In this document: piece after piece, positions 43,950 to 55,214 of the stretch
How the letters are laid out: each line of letters starts with the position of its first letter
How positions within the stretch are numbered: the stretch's first letter is position 1
NCBI GenBank assembly: GCA_019925095.2
Contig: CM034391.1
Span: 1,887,051-1,951,050 of the forward strand
Direction: 5' to 3'
Origin: Dendrolimus kikuchii
Taxonomy: Eukaryota; Arthropoda; Insecta; Lepidoptera; Lasiocampidae
DNA length: 64,000 bases
Program-made: the position numbers and the translations under genes
Notes under the pieces: generated by a model
Database searches by the model: none
What the model was told of the DNA's origin: nothing
Seen by the model: the letters and a program-made list of their open reading frames with translations, nothing else

Positions 43950-44900
43950 TTCAGCTTGGAGTAATAAAAAAATAATCAGTGAGGCATTTACTGTTTTATA
44001 ATATCAGATAACAGGTAGCCAATAGTGTAACTAATGTTATTGTTTTACGGCAGAATAAAAATTATACAGTAAAAATTTCTACTCAATAAAATAAAACTGG
44101 TACACAGCAGTATTATAATGCCACTGCGTAAGGTATAGGGAAGTTTATCTTGAAAGAAGCAGAGAAAAACCTTGTAACGTCATTATTTGCCATCAATTTA
44201 ACCATTGTAATTGTTTTTAATACAAACCTTTTGCAAAAATCAATACTTTCACTTGACGTAATTTATGAATTGAAATTCATAGAAATATTATGATAAAATT
44301 GAATAAGTACATAATGTGAATGCTTACTCGAAATATAAAAAGTTAACGTAAACCTGCGAAATTATAATAAACTATTTATTGTTTTTGTTATTTTATTTCG
44401 TTTAATTTGCGAAAGCAAAATCCGTTCCATTTCGCGGCGATATTTATTTTTACATTTTTGACAGCTATATGACAGCTGCTGAGACTGACAAATTGATGAA
44501 ATATCGTTGATTTTTTTAAGAAACCGAGTGCCGTAGTGCGATAGTGCCGCGTTCTGTACTGTTGCCTCCGAATTATTTTTAGAGTTTTATTAAAATCTTA
44601 GCAAGCTTATGTTACCCGAAAAATACAAATTAAATTGTTTCGAATATTTTTATTATCCACATTCCTTAACTGTTTTTTTTTACCATTCGATAACTTACTC
44701 GCCAGTTTTGCAAGTTAATTAATGTAAATGCAGGTAAATCAGAATTTAGCCATATTATCAAACTTAAAACAGCGCCCGGAAGGCTGGAGTTTACCTCATT
44801 AGGAAATTTTTTGATGTGTTAATAATTACCTTTTGTGTTGAGCGAGGTAATATTGTCAATCTTTTTAGGTACACTGCCCTAAGATAGCAGCCTTTTTTGA
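43950..44900. other. 5' flank of DUSP12, no other gene seen
   Basis: AT-rich. A slightly GC-richer patch at about 44515-44575 could be near the promoter but has no motif I can name. No ORF of note. Confidence 0.4.
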
Positions 44901-44904
44901 TTGC

Positions 44905-45340
44905 TTGGCTAGCAACTAGATAGACAGCCCACCTAATGAAAAATGGTTCGCATATAGACGTCTGTAACATTAGGAGTGAGGCCAAGACGTTGTCAAGAGG
45001 GTATACGATAGGGTGACCGAAGATCACCGCCAGAGAGCGGCTTTCGACCTTCGGTCGCCGTGAGCGGCGAAGATTTCTTACCCGCCGTTATGTCGTCGAG
45101 ATGGGGGCGCGCTGTTGTTGGAGTGGCCCTGGAGCAGCATCCTTTTGCCGTTCAGGGAAAAGTTACTGCCAGATGTCATGCGATGACAGCGCCCTATGAC
45201 GCTTACGCCCCCCCCCCCTCTCTCTCTCTCTTCTGCCTATGACCGTGCCTTGGCAAAATTAATGCCAAAGGCGTTGAAGCCATCAACAACAAAGATAGAT
45301 AGATATGACCGTGCCGTGTGTAAATATAATATTGTGTGTA
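44905..45340 (+). mobile_element. Repeat fragment followed by a LINE-type 3' tail ending in (AGAT)n
   Basis: 44905-45000 is a diverged piece of the A-tailed family (AGATAGACAGCCCACCTAAT, CAAGACGTTGTCAAGAGGG). From about 45010 a GC-rich sequence runs to GCCAAAGGCGTTGAAGCC and (AGAT)n at 45293-45305, which looks like a LINE 3' end with a microsatellite tail. A CT tract is at 45219-45232. Confidence 0.45.
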
Positions 45341-45439
45341 ATAAATAAAATAAAAGTAATATTAAATAATTGCCATAATTTATTGTTCAAAGTTATCCTC
45401 TCGATCCACAACAGCTGTGTTCCGCGTGCGCTCACCTCT

Positions 45440-45750
45440 ACTCCCGTGGGGCGAGTTCCAAACCGCGCCACGCTGCATTAGACCTTTGATGACACCGGAG
45501 GCAGTGGATGTGGCACGCGGGGCTCCGGCTGCCAGAAAACGCGGAGTTGATTGACCTTACCCGTAGGCCTGGCATAAGGCACAGGAAGGACCACCGAGCT
45601 TTTAGTGGGGATCCCTGACTGTGGCGTGGCAATAGCCAAGCCTCCAAGCGCGAGGTGCTAGTGCCATCCCGACTTGGCGAATCACACACACTGGACTTTT
45701 CTCTCTTCGCGCGGCTGATGGTCCTCAATTGGATTCCCCTCGTAAAAAAA
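45440..45750 (+). mobile_element. R1-like LINE 3' UTR with short A tail
   Basis: Has GGGCGAGTTCCAAACCGCGC, GCTTTTAGTGGGGATCCCTG and GCAATAGCCAAGCCTCCAAG, matching the layout at 21223-21845, and ends TCCCCTCGTAAAAAAAG. Confidence 0.6.
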
Positions 45751-46024
45751 GGGTGATGGAAGAAGAGGGACGGACTAAAGAGATCAGATAGAAAGAACGG
45801 AATAGAGATGATAGGATACGTGAATGGAGTCGGTTGGATTGGGAAGTGGGCCATCAGAACTCTCATTCACCGCACGATTAGTTTAAGTCTAACCATTTCA
45901 TGTCGATATTCTGTGAGAGCGTAGTATCAAACCGATCGAACCGGCCCTAAGACCTAGATAATGATTCCAGCTCTTGGCTCTACCAGGACAGTACAGACAG
46001 ACACTACACGACTACCTTGACGAT

Positions 46025-46145
46025 TTCACGTCGATAGATTATAATCTATCGAAAAATAATGCCTTAAATTGTAAGCAGTAGGTTACGGTTCACAATATTT
46101 CGACAGTTTACAAACTCGTGAGATAGATTATAATCTAACGATATT
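46025..46145. repeat. Pair of AGATTATAATCT palindromes
   Basis: TCGATAGATTATAATCTATC extends to a 22-bp perfect palindrome at about 46031-46052, and AGATAGATTATAATCTAACG repeats the core at about 46123. It could be the ends of a small foldback element. Confidence 0.45.
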
Positions 46146-46187
46146 TACAATTTAACGGAGACATATACATGTGTAATAAAAAAATAT

Positions 46188-46440
46188 TGCATGAGTTCAG
46201 CAGAAAAGCAGACGGCCCCGATGGAAAGCGGTTACCATCGCCTATGGACATTTCCAACACTAAAGGCCTTACAAATGCTCTCTTGAGGGAGAATGGAACC
46301 TGGCCACTAATGCCGGAACACAAGTCAAGATTGTTATGGCGGCATACTTTAGTGTGGTAGCCATACAGACCTGTGGGTTGTTTTGTATCTTCTTCCAACA
46401 GGCCGCTCAGGTGCTGAAAATTGTATTCTTTCTCCGAAAT
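46188..46440 (-). repeat. A-tailed repeat, internally shortened
   Basis: The + strand has TGAGTTCAGCAGAAAAGCAG, GCCTATGGACATTTCCAACA and GGCCGCTCAGGTGCTGAAAA. The GGGCAAATGCCC section is missing. Confidence 0.65.
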
Positions 46441-46849
46441 ACATAAATATTATTAATATATTATTTTGCAGAAAATACGGTAACTGCAATTAACAACTTT
46501 CATACGTCACACAACACCTCGCAAAAGACATGGTTTTGGCCGAACTATTAGTTTCGCCATTCGCCACCGCAAAAACTATACTTTCTATTTTTTCGTGCAT
46601 ATCATTATATTACCGATATATTGTATAATCTGTGTGACTCAAACTGCTTATCGTTGCGTAAATATTCGCAACCGCATTGAGGTTCGGCTTAGCGTTGCAA
46701 GTGCTTACAAAGGAGAAGACCAGTCTAACTGGAGAGCGGACTTACAAATTAATTTCGTTTAGACTACTACTTAGATACTTTTTATCATCTTACAAAACAA
46801 AGGGCCATTTATATAGAGAGAGTTTCTTGCCTCCACGATGCGATTATCG

Positions 46850-47345
46850 AAACGATAAAAAAATCGAAATGTGTGCTGGGACACATAGTAGAAGTGAAAC
46901 TTCAACGGACAAGTGGCAAAATGAATAGCAACAAAATTTTATCTCGAAGTTTTACGAGCAGGTTGTTAATGTACTAGACCAATTTGAAAACCTACCCGTA
47001 AAACTTCAAGTTAAAATTTTGTTGCGATTCGTTTTTCCCATAGAGATCTAAGGTTTTTTCACTTGTCCGTTGAAGTTTCACTTCTACTATGTATCCCAGC
47101 ACAAATTTCGATTTTTCGCAGGTTTACTGCAAATTATGATTTGGTTACGTTAGGTACATTTTAATAAATGCATTTTTTATTTAAACATATTTTATTTTAT
47201 CAAACAAAAAAACTGAATTCCATCCGGAACAAAAAAACGCATCCATAATATACTCTAAAATTATGCCGCCTCTCACCACGTCTAGTTTTAAATTTAAGCC
47301 GCTCCTCCACGCGGCCGTAACGCTTTTTCGTGACAGAAAAATCCT
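46850..47345. repeat. Foldback element carrying GGACAAGTGGC, best single-copy form
   Basis: The left arm (ATCGAAATGTGTGCTGGGAC, AGTGAAACTTCAACGGACAA) is inverted in the right arm (TTGTCCGTTGAAGTTTCACT, CCCAGCACAAATTTCGAT), about 100 bp each around a loop of about 70 bp. A non-palindromic stretch follows to 47345, matching 28340-28560 inverted. Only one copy of the 26-bp motif is present per arm, unlike the expanded version at 33245. Confidence 0.75.
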
Positions 47346-47384
47346 AAATTAACTTGGATGTCAAGTCGCAGGTCGATCGGGACA

Positions 47385-47600
47385 AGGAAGTGTGCAGCTC
47401 TTGATGCAGCGGCACTCCTCAGCCTCTTTCAAAGGTAGCTTTAAATATGCTGCTTCAAAATGTTGGAACAACATTCCCCCACCAATAAGGAACCTGCAGT
47501 CAGTTCAAGGGTTTAGGGTCACACTCAAGAAGTTTCTTGTTGACCACCAAAAATCACAGGCGGGCCAAAGACACGACACCAGCATTTTATAATTCTGGTA
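47385..47600 (+). pseudogene. LINE reverse-transcriptase C-terminal fragment
   Basis: Translation reads SASFKGSFKYAASKCWNNIP then PPIRNLQSVQGFRVTLKKFL before the stop at 47590-47592. This is the W-N-x-I-P ... F-K-x2-L end of Jockey/CR1-type polymerases. An AT-rich 3' UTR follows. Confidence 0.65.
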
Positions 47601-47679
47601 TTGCTTTAAGGCTGTTTTTCTTATTTATTTACTTTGTCTATCGAATAATATGTTGTGTATAATATCATAAAATTTATTA

Positions 47680-48074
47680 TATGTTTATGTGTTGTATATG
47701 ATTGATTTTATCTTATAAATATTTGTAAATTTATTGATTTCAGGAAATACGGTTACCATCGTCTATGGACATTTGCAACACCAAAGTGCTACAAATGCGC
47801 TGCTGCTCTCTTAAGGGAGACTGGAACCTGGTCACTAATGCCGGAACACAAATCAAGGTTGTTATGGAGGCATACTCTAGACCAGGGTGGTAGCCATCCA
47901 GTCGGGCAAATGCCCTACCACCTGGCTGTGGGTTGTTTAGTCGCCTCTTACGACAGGCCGCCCGGCCGCAGGAAATTGTATTCTTTCTCCGTTCCTGCAC
48001 GGATAAAAGTTATGTTTATGTGTTGTATATGATTGATTTTATCTTATAAATATTTGTAAATTTATTGATTTCAG
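47680..48074. repeat. 64-bp perfect direct duplication flanking an A-tailed repeat
   Basis: 47680-47743 and 48011-48074 are identical over 64 bases (both start TATGTTTATGTGTTGTATAT and end TTATTGATTTCAG). Between them lies only the repeat at 47744-48010. Confidence 0.93.
47744..48010 (-). repeat. A-tailed repeat truncated at its tail end
   Basis: The + strand begins abruptly at GAAATACGGTTACCATCG and continues to CTCCGTTCCTGCACGGATAA. The CAGCAGACAGGCAGACGG section and the A tail are missing. It is the only copy with its GC-rich head intact but its tail gone. Confidence 0.8.
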
Positions 48075-49075
48075 TATAATTATTATACATTATTATATAT
48101 ATTATATGAGTTCACACACACAGTTATAACTCAGTATTAATATTTGTCTTTATTACAACTATAATATAATTATTTATTAATAATATAATATATAGTTTGC
48201 CGTGACGTCGCTCTAGGGTCAAGCGGAAGATCAGCGTCGGTCTAACAGATCGACATTTTTGCTGAGCTTGATCCAATTTTTAGGACTTAATATGTATATT
48301 ATCAGATACTTTGTGGTTGTTTTCTCTTTTTTTATTGTATTTAATTTTTACTTTTAATGTGTTTGTTGTATATGTCCTAAAAATAAACTTGTTTTCTTTC
48401 TTTCTTTCTAAGACGTTCATATAGAAGTTTCACTTCAATATTATCATGTAAACTAAACATACAATATTGTACGTAGAAGGGCGATAATCACCTGATCATC
48501 AAATAAGGACATCTCTGTGTAAAGGAAATATCAAAATAAACGTTCTCATCACCGAGCTTGAAAGGCAAGTCTCGCACTCAAACCGGTTCAAACTGATTTC
48601 TACGATACTCGCATGAACTTGAAAAAACATCATACGAGTTCTAGTTTAGACAAGTCGAGAAATCGTAGGTATCTGAATGGGATTTGTGTCGTAGTGTAAA
48701 CAAAACTCTTGGTGATAATTACCTTACAATTATCGTATGACATACTCGTAGGCTAGTTTTTGTATTTTGGTTGCATGTAAACAAGTCAATACGATTATTG
48801 TCTAAAGAGTATCGCCTGCGAAAATAGTATACGATACTCGCCCCAAAACGTGCCATAAACTCTCTCCATGTAAATAGGCCTTAAGCCTCATAGATTCTGT
48901 ACGAGTGTAAAAACTAGTGACTTCATAAGTCTGTAGAAGTAATGTAAGTGTAGCATATTGATAATTTATTTTTATTGTAGTATATATAGCGTTTGACCAC
49001 GATCTCGCCCTATGTGGAGCGAAGATATGGTCTAGGATGAAGCACGCTTACCTAGAAGGTAACACGGGACTTTTT
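48075..49075. other. No gene; AT-rich sequence with a LINE-like tail
   Basis: AATAAACTTGTTTTC(TTTC)n near 48383-48410 looks like a LINE end with a microsatellite tail. 48480-48900 has several ATACTCGC / TCGTATG motifs in both orientations but no clean palindrome. Confidence 0.4.
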
Positions 49076-49077
49076 TT

Positions 49078-49340
49078 ATGTTTAAGGCTTGGCAACTAGG
49101 CCTTTAAGCCAGGCGCAGTTGTATTGTAGGCTACAATCCACACCATTCAATGAAGTTCTTGTGAATACTCGAAAGGCCACATTTGACTATACAGTTCACA
49201 TTTCTCACAAAAACACATAATTACTACTCAAAAACCATCAATATCCTACAACTATTGTTCATTTTAGAGTAATTTTACACATTTTTAGAAAATAAAACTG
49301 CACAGCACAATGCCCCCTTTCAGTTCCCGCCAAAAACTCT
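49078..49340 (-). repeat. GGCGGGAACTG-type repeat, inverted copy
   Basis: Reads AGGCTTGGCAACTAGGCC, AATGAAGTTCTTGTGAATAC and CTTTCAGTTCCCGCCAAAAA in order on +. Confidence 0.75.
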
Positions 49341-49349
49341 CACACGGGA

Positions 49350-49680
49350 CTTAGGGATACCCAGGTTATAAGTATCGAGAAAGACAGACTCCTGCAATGA
49401 GTTCCACTTCTTTGCGGTGCATATGATGAAGCTAGATGGAAAGCGCTTCGTTCTTATATGTGGAATATCCACCATATATCACCATATATATATTGCTCTG
49501 AAAATCAGTGTTGTGTCGGATATTATTCCGACACAGCAATATGCTGAGTGCAAACCTTGTTTGCTGAAAATGCGGCGTACAAATTCTCAAAATATGCTTT
49601 GTGTATAGAAATGTATAAGGAATGTAATTGCGTCGCAATTTCTTCAAAATAAAGTTTTTCTTTCTTTCTTTCTATATATC
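49350..49680 (+). other. Unassigned repeat-like stretch ending in (TTTC)n
   Basis: Ends AAATAAAGTTTTTCTTTCTT. The ending resembles that at 48383-48410, suggesting a shared LINE family. ACCATATATCACCATATATA is a local duplication at about 49470. No coding motif. Confidence 0.35.
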
Positions 49681-49985
49681 GGTGCCGCATGTCGTACATC
49701 TGGTTGTCCGATGATGGAAGGGAGATGGCGGGATCAGATCGAAGAGCTCAGCAGCACACTCTCCAAAGTGTATGCAATAGAAAACCGAAAAGCTGGCTTT
49801 TTTAAAATAATTAATACTATTTCTAATAATAATATTTGGGAAGTTATATGATTAGAAGTTATTTTAAACTAGCGGGCCCGGCAGGCCCTAAAAAATAAAA
49901 ATTAAGTACCCGACTGAGACGCCAAATATCAGATTTAATTATGAATTTAAACAGTAGCCCACTTGAACAGATACAAAACAATTAA

Positions 49986-50215
49986 TTAAAATCGATCCAC
50001 CGTTTCGAAGGAGTTTGACCACCTTTTCGTACGAACACTACGTGGACGGCCAGATCTTTTTCTGTCACAAACAGAGGCGGTCTCATTATACCTATTAATA
50101 GCGCGGTACACAAACATTTGACTAATATCAAGCGTATGGAGAGTTTTAAAAATTGCATTTGGCTCCATACCTACTTTGTGTAATGCAATCACAGCAATTC
50201 GGTTCTCTTTATCGA
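49986..50215 (-). pseudogene. Transposase N-terminal fragment, Tc1/mariner superfamily
   Basis: The minus strand encodes 68 aa with MIALHKVGMEPNAIFKTL and MFVYRAINRYNETASVCD followed by RKRSGRPRSVRT, a helix-turn-helix plus GRPR AT-hook-like motif typical of Tc1/mariner transposases. No catalytic residues follow. It is unrelated in sequence to the mariner at 12087. Confidence 0.75.
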
Positions 50216-50304
50216 CCCACTACATTTTAATATCGCAAAATGTGGTACAATGTATTGGCGCCAAAATGAGAAAACACATTGAACAATCATATTAAGTAGT
50301 AGTA

Positions 50305-50615
50305 GTTGTATTCGGCACAAAGGCAGGCAAAGGAATCTAGTCCATACAGCCAATTCTGATGTTTAAGTCTTCGTATAATAGTCGCGCAGTTGTATTGTAG
50401 GCTACAACTAACGCCATTCAACGGAGTTCTTGTGAAAACTCAAAAGGCCACATTTGACTATACAGTTCACATTTCTCACAAAACACATAATTACTACTCA
50501 AAAACTATCAATATCCTACAACTATTGTTCATTTTAGAGTAATTTTACACATTTTTAGAAAATAAAACTGCACAGCACAACGTCTCCTTTCAGTTCCCGC
50601 CAAAAACTCCACAAT
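50305..50615 (-). repeat. GGCGGGAACTG-type repeat, inverted, long form
   Basis: Has CACAAAGGCAGGCAAAGGAA and TCCATACAGCCAATTCTG at the far end and CTCCTTTCAGTTCCCGCCAA at the near end. It defines the longer left end also seen at 11690. Confidence 0.75.
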
Positions 50616-52100
50616 CATATTAAAATGACAGATTCCAAATTCAAATGTAATATTTTGTTTCTTTTTAATTTTAACAGTATATATCTATGTGTGGTATGTA
50701 CTAAACTCAATACATACACACCAAGAGAAACATTTTATATATAAAGATAAGATATGATTTTATTATACTTAACATGTGTCCACATCCCTATTCTAACATA
50801 TAATAATGATCAAACAGACATGATGACTTGATATTAACTTAAATCTTTATGTACATAAATACAGGAAATACAAGACACTTCAGAAACCATTTATTATTTA
50901 AATCATAACATCCAAACAAATATATCCAAAACGAATAAATCATTATCTTGAGGTAGCACTTCATTAGGCTTTATTATTTGATTACATTACTTGACGTGAT
51001 CTGCGTGTATATTCTAAATTACATATGTACCTGTAAATCCATGATTAAGATAATAATCTGTAAAATTAAAATAGCGTACGACCCTATAACGCCTAGGACA
51101 TTCGAATATAATTTTGAATTTTGACGGATTCTCATCCCAAACTTATGTTTAGAACTGATTATTCTTCTGAAATATGGAGTCTCAAGTCCTCATAATTTCA
51201 AGGGTCGTGAGTGTATTGATTTTGCACTAAATATGCAAATAGATGCTGAGTGAAATATGTAGGTATACAATTTATTTTCATTTCCATAACGAAGTTTTTT
51301 TTAAAGTTTATGGCTTGGCAATTAAGCAACGTAGAGTCATTAGGTTCTTGGCACAGAATAAAACTTCGTTCTTTATTTTTTTTGTCAAATATGTTATAAT
51401 CGAAGGCATAGTTGTGTATTTCACATTACATAACTTTGTCTATTGAATTTAATTCAAAATATAAGTATATGTATTATGGCAAGGTCTCTCAAAGCGGTGT
51501 ACGCTCGCCGGTTTGTCGTAGAGTTACGCAAAAATAATTATGTATTGCCGGCTGTTAAGGCTTGTGATAACGCCACGTCCTTGAGACATTTTCTGTACCG
51601 AGTTTTTGGGCGATAGCGGGAATTCCATAGACGCGGTCGTTTATCAGATACATTATTATTTTATTTATCAATACAATTAAAGTAGTATTTAAAATATAAT
51701 AAAACCAAAAGATTTATATGTCTTTTATACAGAAGTAGATATTTTTAACATGTTTTGGTATAAATTTAAGGGCAAAATGGTTTCATGACAATAATTTGGA
51801 GGTGATTTGATGATTTTTTTCTTAACTTAAAATAACCATAGAAAAATTAGGCAAAAACACGGTACGTCTCATAGCATGAAGATTTATGATATTTTTTTTG
51901 GTAAATTATTGATCAATATATACTAACGAAAAGTTGTTTAGTTTGCACCCCAATTTAGACCTTTTGCGGCAATAGGAGCCTTAACTGACTTGCGCGTACA
52001 AAACACAAGCCCATTCACCAACCTCCGACGTTAGTTATTGCAATAACACTTGTCTATTGCTATTTTATATTATTCAGAAGGCCCGCTTCCCTTCTCCCCA
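50616..52100. other. AT-rich intergenic stretch, nothing recognised
   Basis: Only short ORFs without motif. The patch at 51470-51640 is slightly less AT-rich but has no coding or RNA signal that I can support. Confidence 0.45.
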
Positions 52101-52119
52101 CCCCATCGACCCTATTCTA

Positions 52120-52495
52120 TTCCCCTATCTCATCTGCGTATTCGATTCCCCTATCTCGTCTCCGTATACTATTCTCCTATATCATCTCCATATTCTATTC
52201 CCCTATCTCATCTCCCTATTCTATTCCCCTATCTTATCTCCCTGTTCTATTCCCCTATCTCATCTTCGTATTCTATTCCCTATCTCATCTTCGTATTCTA
52301 TTCCCTATCTCATCTACATATTCTATTCCCCTGTCTTATCTCCCTGTTCTATTCCCCTATCTCATCTCCGTATTCTATTCCCCTATCTCATCTTCGTATT
52401 CTATTCCCTATCTCATCTACGTATTCTATTCCCCTGTCTCATCTGCGTATTCGATTCTCCTATCTCATCTTCGTATTCTATTCCCCTATCCCGTG
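52120..52495. repeat. 26-bp C/T-rich minisatellite
   Basis: About 14-15 units containing TTCTATTCCCCTATCTCATC, with CTCCGTA, CTTCGTA, CTCCCTG and CTACGTA variants and some 25-bp units lacking one C. Two blocks (about 52226-52300 and 52330-52400) share variant order, indicating block duplication. Three open frames on + arise from the absence of stops in the unit. Confidence 0.95.
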
Positions 52496-52863
52496 CCCTT
52501 TATCCCATCCCTCCTAACCTATCCCCTTCATCCCATTCCCTCCATTCTATCCTAAAGATTGGTAACGATTTCAGCCCGCCCCTTGTGTTCCAAACTCCTA
52601 TACCGTCGCCTGGTAACTTTCCATTAGAACGTCGGCCTATTTACTAGTTTCACAATAAAAAGGATGCGTTGTATTTTATATCTATAGCCAGTGAGAAAGA
52701 CTCAGCGTACTATAGTTTTATAGGTATAAAAGAATACTATACTCTGATTTTTAATTACCTGGACTAAAATGACAGCCGCGATCGACCTTTTTTTTATATA
52801 CCTACGTGAGTTGTGTCAATTAAATTGAATTGACAGCAATTTATAGAAATTCTATAGGAAGTA

Positions 52864-52907
52864 TCCTCCGTTTCTGTACGGATAGTAATCCGTACAGAAA
52901 CGGAGGA
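52864..52907. repeat. Perfect 20-bp stem hairpin with 4-base loop
   Basis: TCCTCCGTTTCTGTACGGAT (52864-52883), loop AGTA, then its exact reverse complement to 52907. The right half is the head of the A-tailed repeat that follows. Confidence 0.9.
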
Positions 52908-53150
52908 AGAATACAATTTCCTGCGGCCGGGCGGCCTGTCGTAAGAGGTGACAAAACAACCCACAGCCAGGTGGTAGGGTATTTGCCCGACTGGATGGCT
53001 ACCACTCTTGGTCTAGAGTATGCTGCCATAACAACCTTGAGTTATGTTCCGGCATTAGTAACCAGGTTCCAGTTTCCCTTATAAGAGAGCAGCGATGGTA
53101 ACTCAAATGGGCCGTCTATCTGTCTGCTGAACTCCTGCAATTAAATAAAA
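52884..53150 (+). repeat. Long-form A-tailed repeat nested in the palindrome
   Basis: From CCGTACAGAAACGGAGGAAG through CTGCGGCCGGGCGGCCTGTC to GCTGAACTCCTGCAATTAAA, with about 60 bp deleted near 53090. Confidence 0.75.
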
Positions 53151-53394
53151 TTCATTCATATCACAGTGCTGAGTTGTTGCTTCCAAGCTTGCAACATAAA
53201 AGAGGTTGATCGCTGCTGTCATTTTAGTCCAGGTAATTAAAAATCAGATTATCGTATTTTTTTATACTTATATAACTATAGTCCTCGGGTCCTTTTCACT
53301 GGCTATAGATAGAAAATTAAGATTTGAGATTGCCTATTTTCCATTTGTGTCTATTTATGGATTGTACTCATTATATACTATGATCTCTCTTACT

Positions 53395-53745
53395 AGAAAG
53401 AGAGTTGGTCTGAAAGAGTGTCGGGGTGAAGGTAAGGAAAGGAATGCTCCAGTGGTTCGGGCATGTGGAAAGAATGCATGATGAAAGAATGACTAAACAG
53501 ATATACAATGCAAAAGTGGATGGATGCAGAAGTCGTGGAAGGCCACGACACACCTTCCATGATCAAATTGATCGTGTACTAGCAGAAGGTGATGTCAGGA
53601 GCCTTAAGAACAGACGAGCTTGCACGACAAGAGTTATGAATGTCAAAGAGGCAAGTGAGGTGTGTAAGAATAAGCCTAAATGGCACTCTGTTGTTCATGC
53701 CTACCCCGCAAGGGAACTGGCGTGAAGTTATGTATGTATGTATGT
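53395..53745 (+). mobile_element. RTE-like LINE copy, TATG-tailed, clean target-site duplication
   Basis: Reads GMLQWFGHVERMHDERMTKQ through KNRRACTTRVMNVKEA to AYPARELA. Flanked by an exact 12-bp duplication ATCTCTCTTACT at 53383-53394 and 53746-53757. Confidence 0.88.
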
Positions 53746-53829
53746 ATCTCTCTTACTCCCCTTCCTCATTCTTGCTAATTTAATAACAGTTATTTCTAAA
53801 TTGTCCACAGCAAGTCATCTTATCACATA

Positions 53830-54240
53830 CCTATATGCGAAGGATGGCGGAGGAAAAAGTGGCCAAGCGCATCTTCTTTTCTGAACTGGAGGAGGGAAAG
53901 CGGAATCATGGCGGTCCCCTTCTCCGGTACAAGGATGTCCTAAAGCGACACATGAAAAGATGCAATATAGAGCCCTCTCGATGGGAAAGCTTGGCAGCAC
54001 AGCGGCCAGAATGGCGCAGGATGGTGAACAGCCAAGTACGCGAGTTCGAGGTTCAGCGTATAGGTGACCTTGATACTAAACGCGACCAGTTAAAGGCTCG
54101 CCCACCTGCTGCCATTATATACAACTATGACAACGGCGTACTCACGTGCCCTTGGTGTGCACGGAGTTTCGCCGCCAAGATAGGCTACATAAGCCATCTT
54201 CGCACGCACCAGCTTCAATTATCTGATTAGGGGTCAAAGT
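53830..54240 (+). pseudogene. LINE ORF C-terminus ending in a C2H2 motif
   Basis: The frame 53835-54230 reads [48 protein letters not shown] and finally [20 protein letters not shown], a C2H2 motif. The G-K-R-x-x-G-G ... R-(F/Y)-K-D-x-L-K ... C-N-I ... W...A...R-x-x-W order is the well-known end of a LINE polymerase family. 5'-truncated; no RT domain. I read it as a LINE relic, not a host zinc-finger gene. Confidence 0.7.
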
Positions 54241-54299
54241 GGTCGCCATGGCCGAAAACGGTCGGAACAATCACATCACATATGCGAAGAATAACAACG

Positions 54300-55020
54300 A
54301 TTTCACGCATTGCAAAAACTGTACGCATTATTAGAACTAATAACAATAATTTATAGCTTAATACCTAACTAACGCAGGTGAACGTGCCCCAATTAACAGG
54401 ATAATGAAACTTTACAATGAATATTATACAGAAGCTGACATATTTTTTCTAACCCCTTCTTTGTACAAAAAGAAAATTATAGAGTTGTCAATGGACGTAC
54501 CTGTTACCCATCACTAACAGATATCAGTCAAGTACTGTAGTGAATTTTATATCTATTGACGACTGTATACCAAATCTTTCATTCAATTCGTAATTCTCTG
54601 GGTAGTAACTGACTGACAGACAGACGGATTTATTTCTTAATTTTTCTATTATAGTTGTGGGCAACATCGCTGGTTGTGCCACGAGTAATATTTACTTATA
54701 GTTTGGATTTTTTAGTTTCCTTAGTGGTGTAATTGTTCGTTGTCCTAAATAATTTAAAAAAAAAAACCGAACACCTAAAGCAGTAAACCTTTTACAATTT
54801 AGATTTTTACATAATGATAGGTGTTGAGATAATTATGAAAGAAACAAGCGCTACAGGCACATTTAGCAATATAAGGAAAATTCTTAGGTATTAAGCAAGC
54901 GGAGAATGTGTTGGATCATCACGTTCCACTCTAAGGGAACAAATAAACTTAGAGTTATAAATTAGATAGATAGATAACACTCTGTTGATCACCAAAGTAC
55001 ATAATTACAAATCTATATAT
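54300..55020. other. AT-rich stretch, no gene
   Basis: No motif-bearing ORF and no clear repeat. Slightly more complex sequence at 54890-54960 is unassigned. Confidence 0.45.
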
Positions 55021-55023
55021 ATA

Positions 55024-55198
55024 ATGTACTAGCAGAAGGTGATGTCAAGAGCCTTAAGAACAGACGAGTGTGCATGACAAGAGTTATGAATGTCAAAGAG
55101 GCAAGTGAGGTGTGTAAGAATAAGCCTAAATGGCACTCTGTCGTTCGTGCCTACCCCGCAAGGGAACTGGCGTGAAGTTATGTATGTATGTATGTATG
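55024..55198 (+). mobile_element. Short RTE-like LINE copy, TATG-tailed
   Basis: Covers LAEGDVKSLKNRRVCMTRVM to RAYPARELA with a long (TATG)n tail. TATATATA stands on both sides, which may be the target-site duplication but is too simple to be sure. Confidence 0.8.
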
Positions 55199-55214
55199 TA
55201 TGTATATATATAAA

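Larger units (their letters stand above)
52675..53312. mobile_element. Palindromic element with TATCTATAGCC ends and a nested repeat
   Basis: The left arm (52675-52790: TATCTATAGCCAGTGA ... TTAATTACCTGGACTAAAAT, GACAGCCGCGATCGACC) is answered by the right arm (53196-53312: TGATCGCTGCTGTC, ATTTTAGTCCAGGTAATTAA ... TTCACTGGCTATAGATA). Arms are about 115 bp with few mismatches. The loop of about 400 bp contains an A-tailed repeat and a 20-bp hairpin. Confidence 0.8.

Noticed and set aside
53835..54230. Host gene with a single C2H2 finger
   Set aside because: The sequence upstream of the finger matches the conserved C-terminal end of a LINE polymerase, and there is no start or exon structure.
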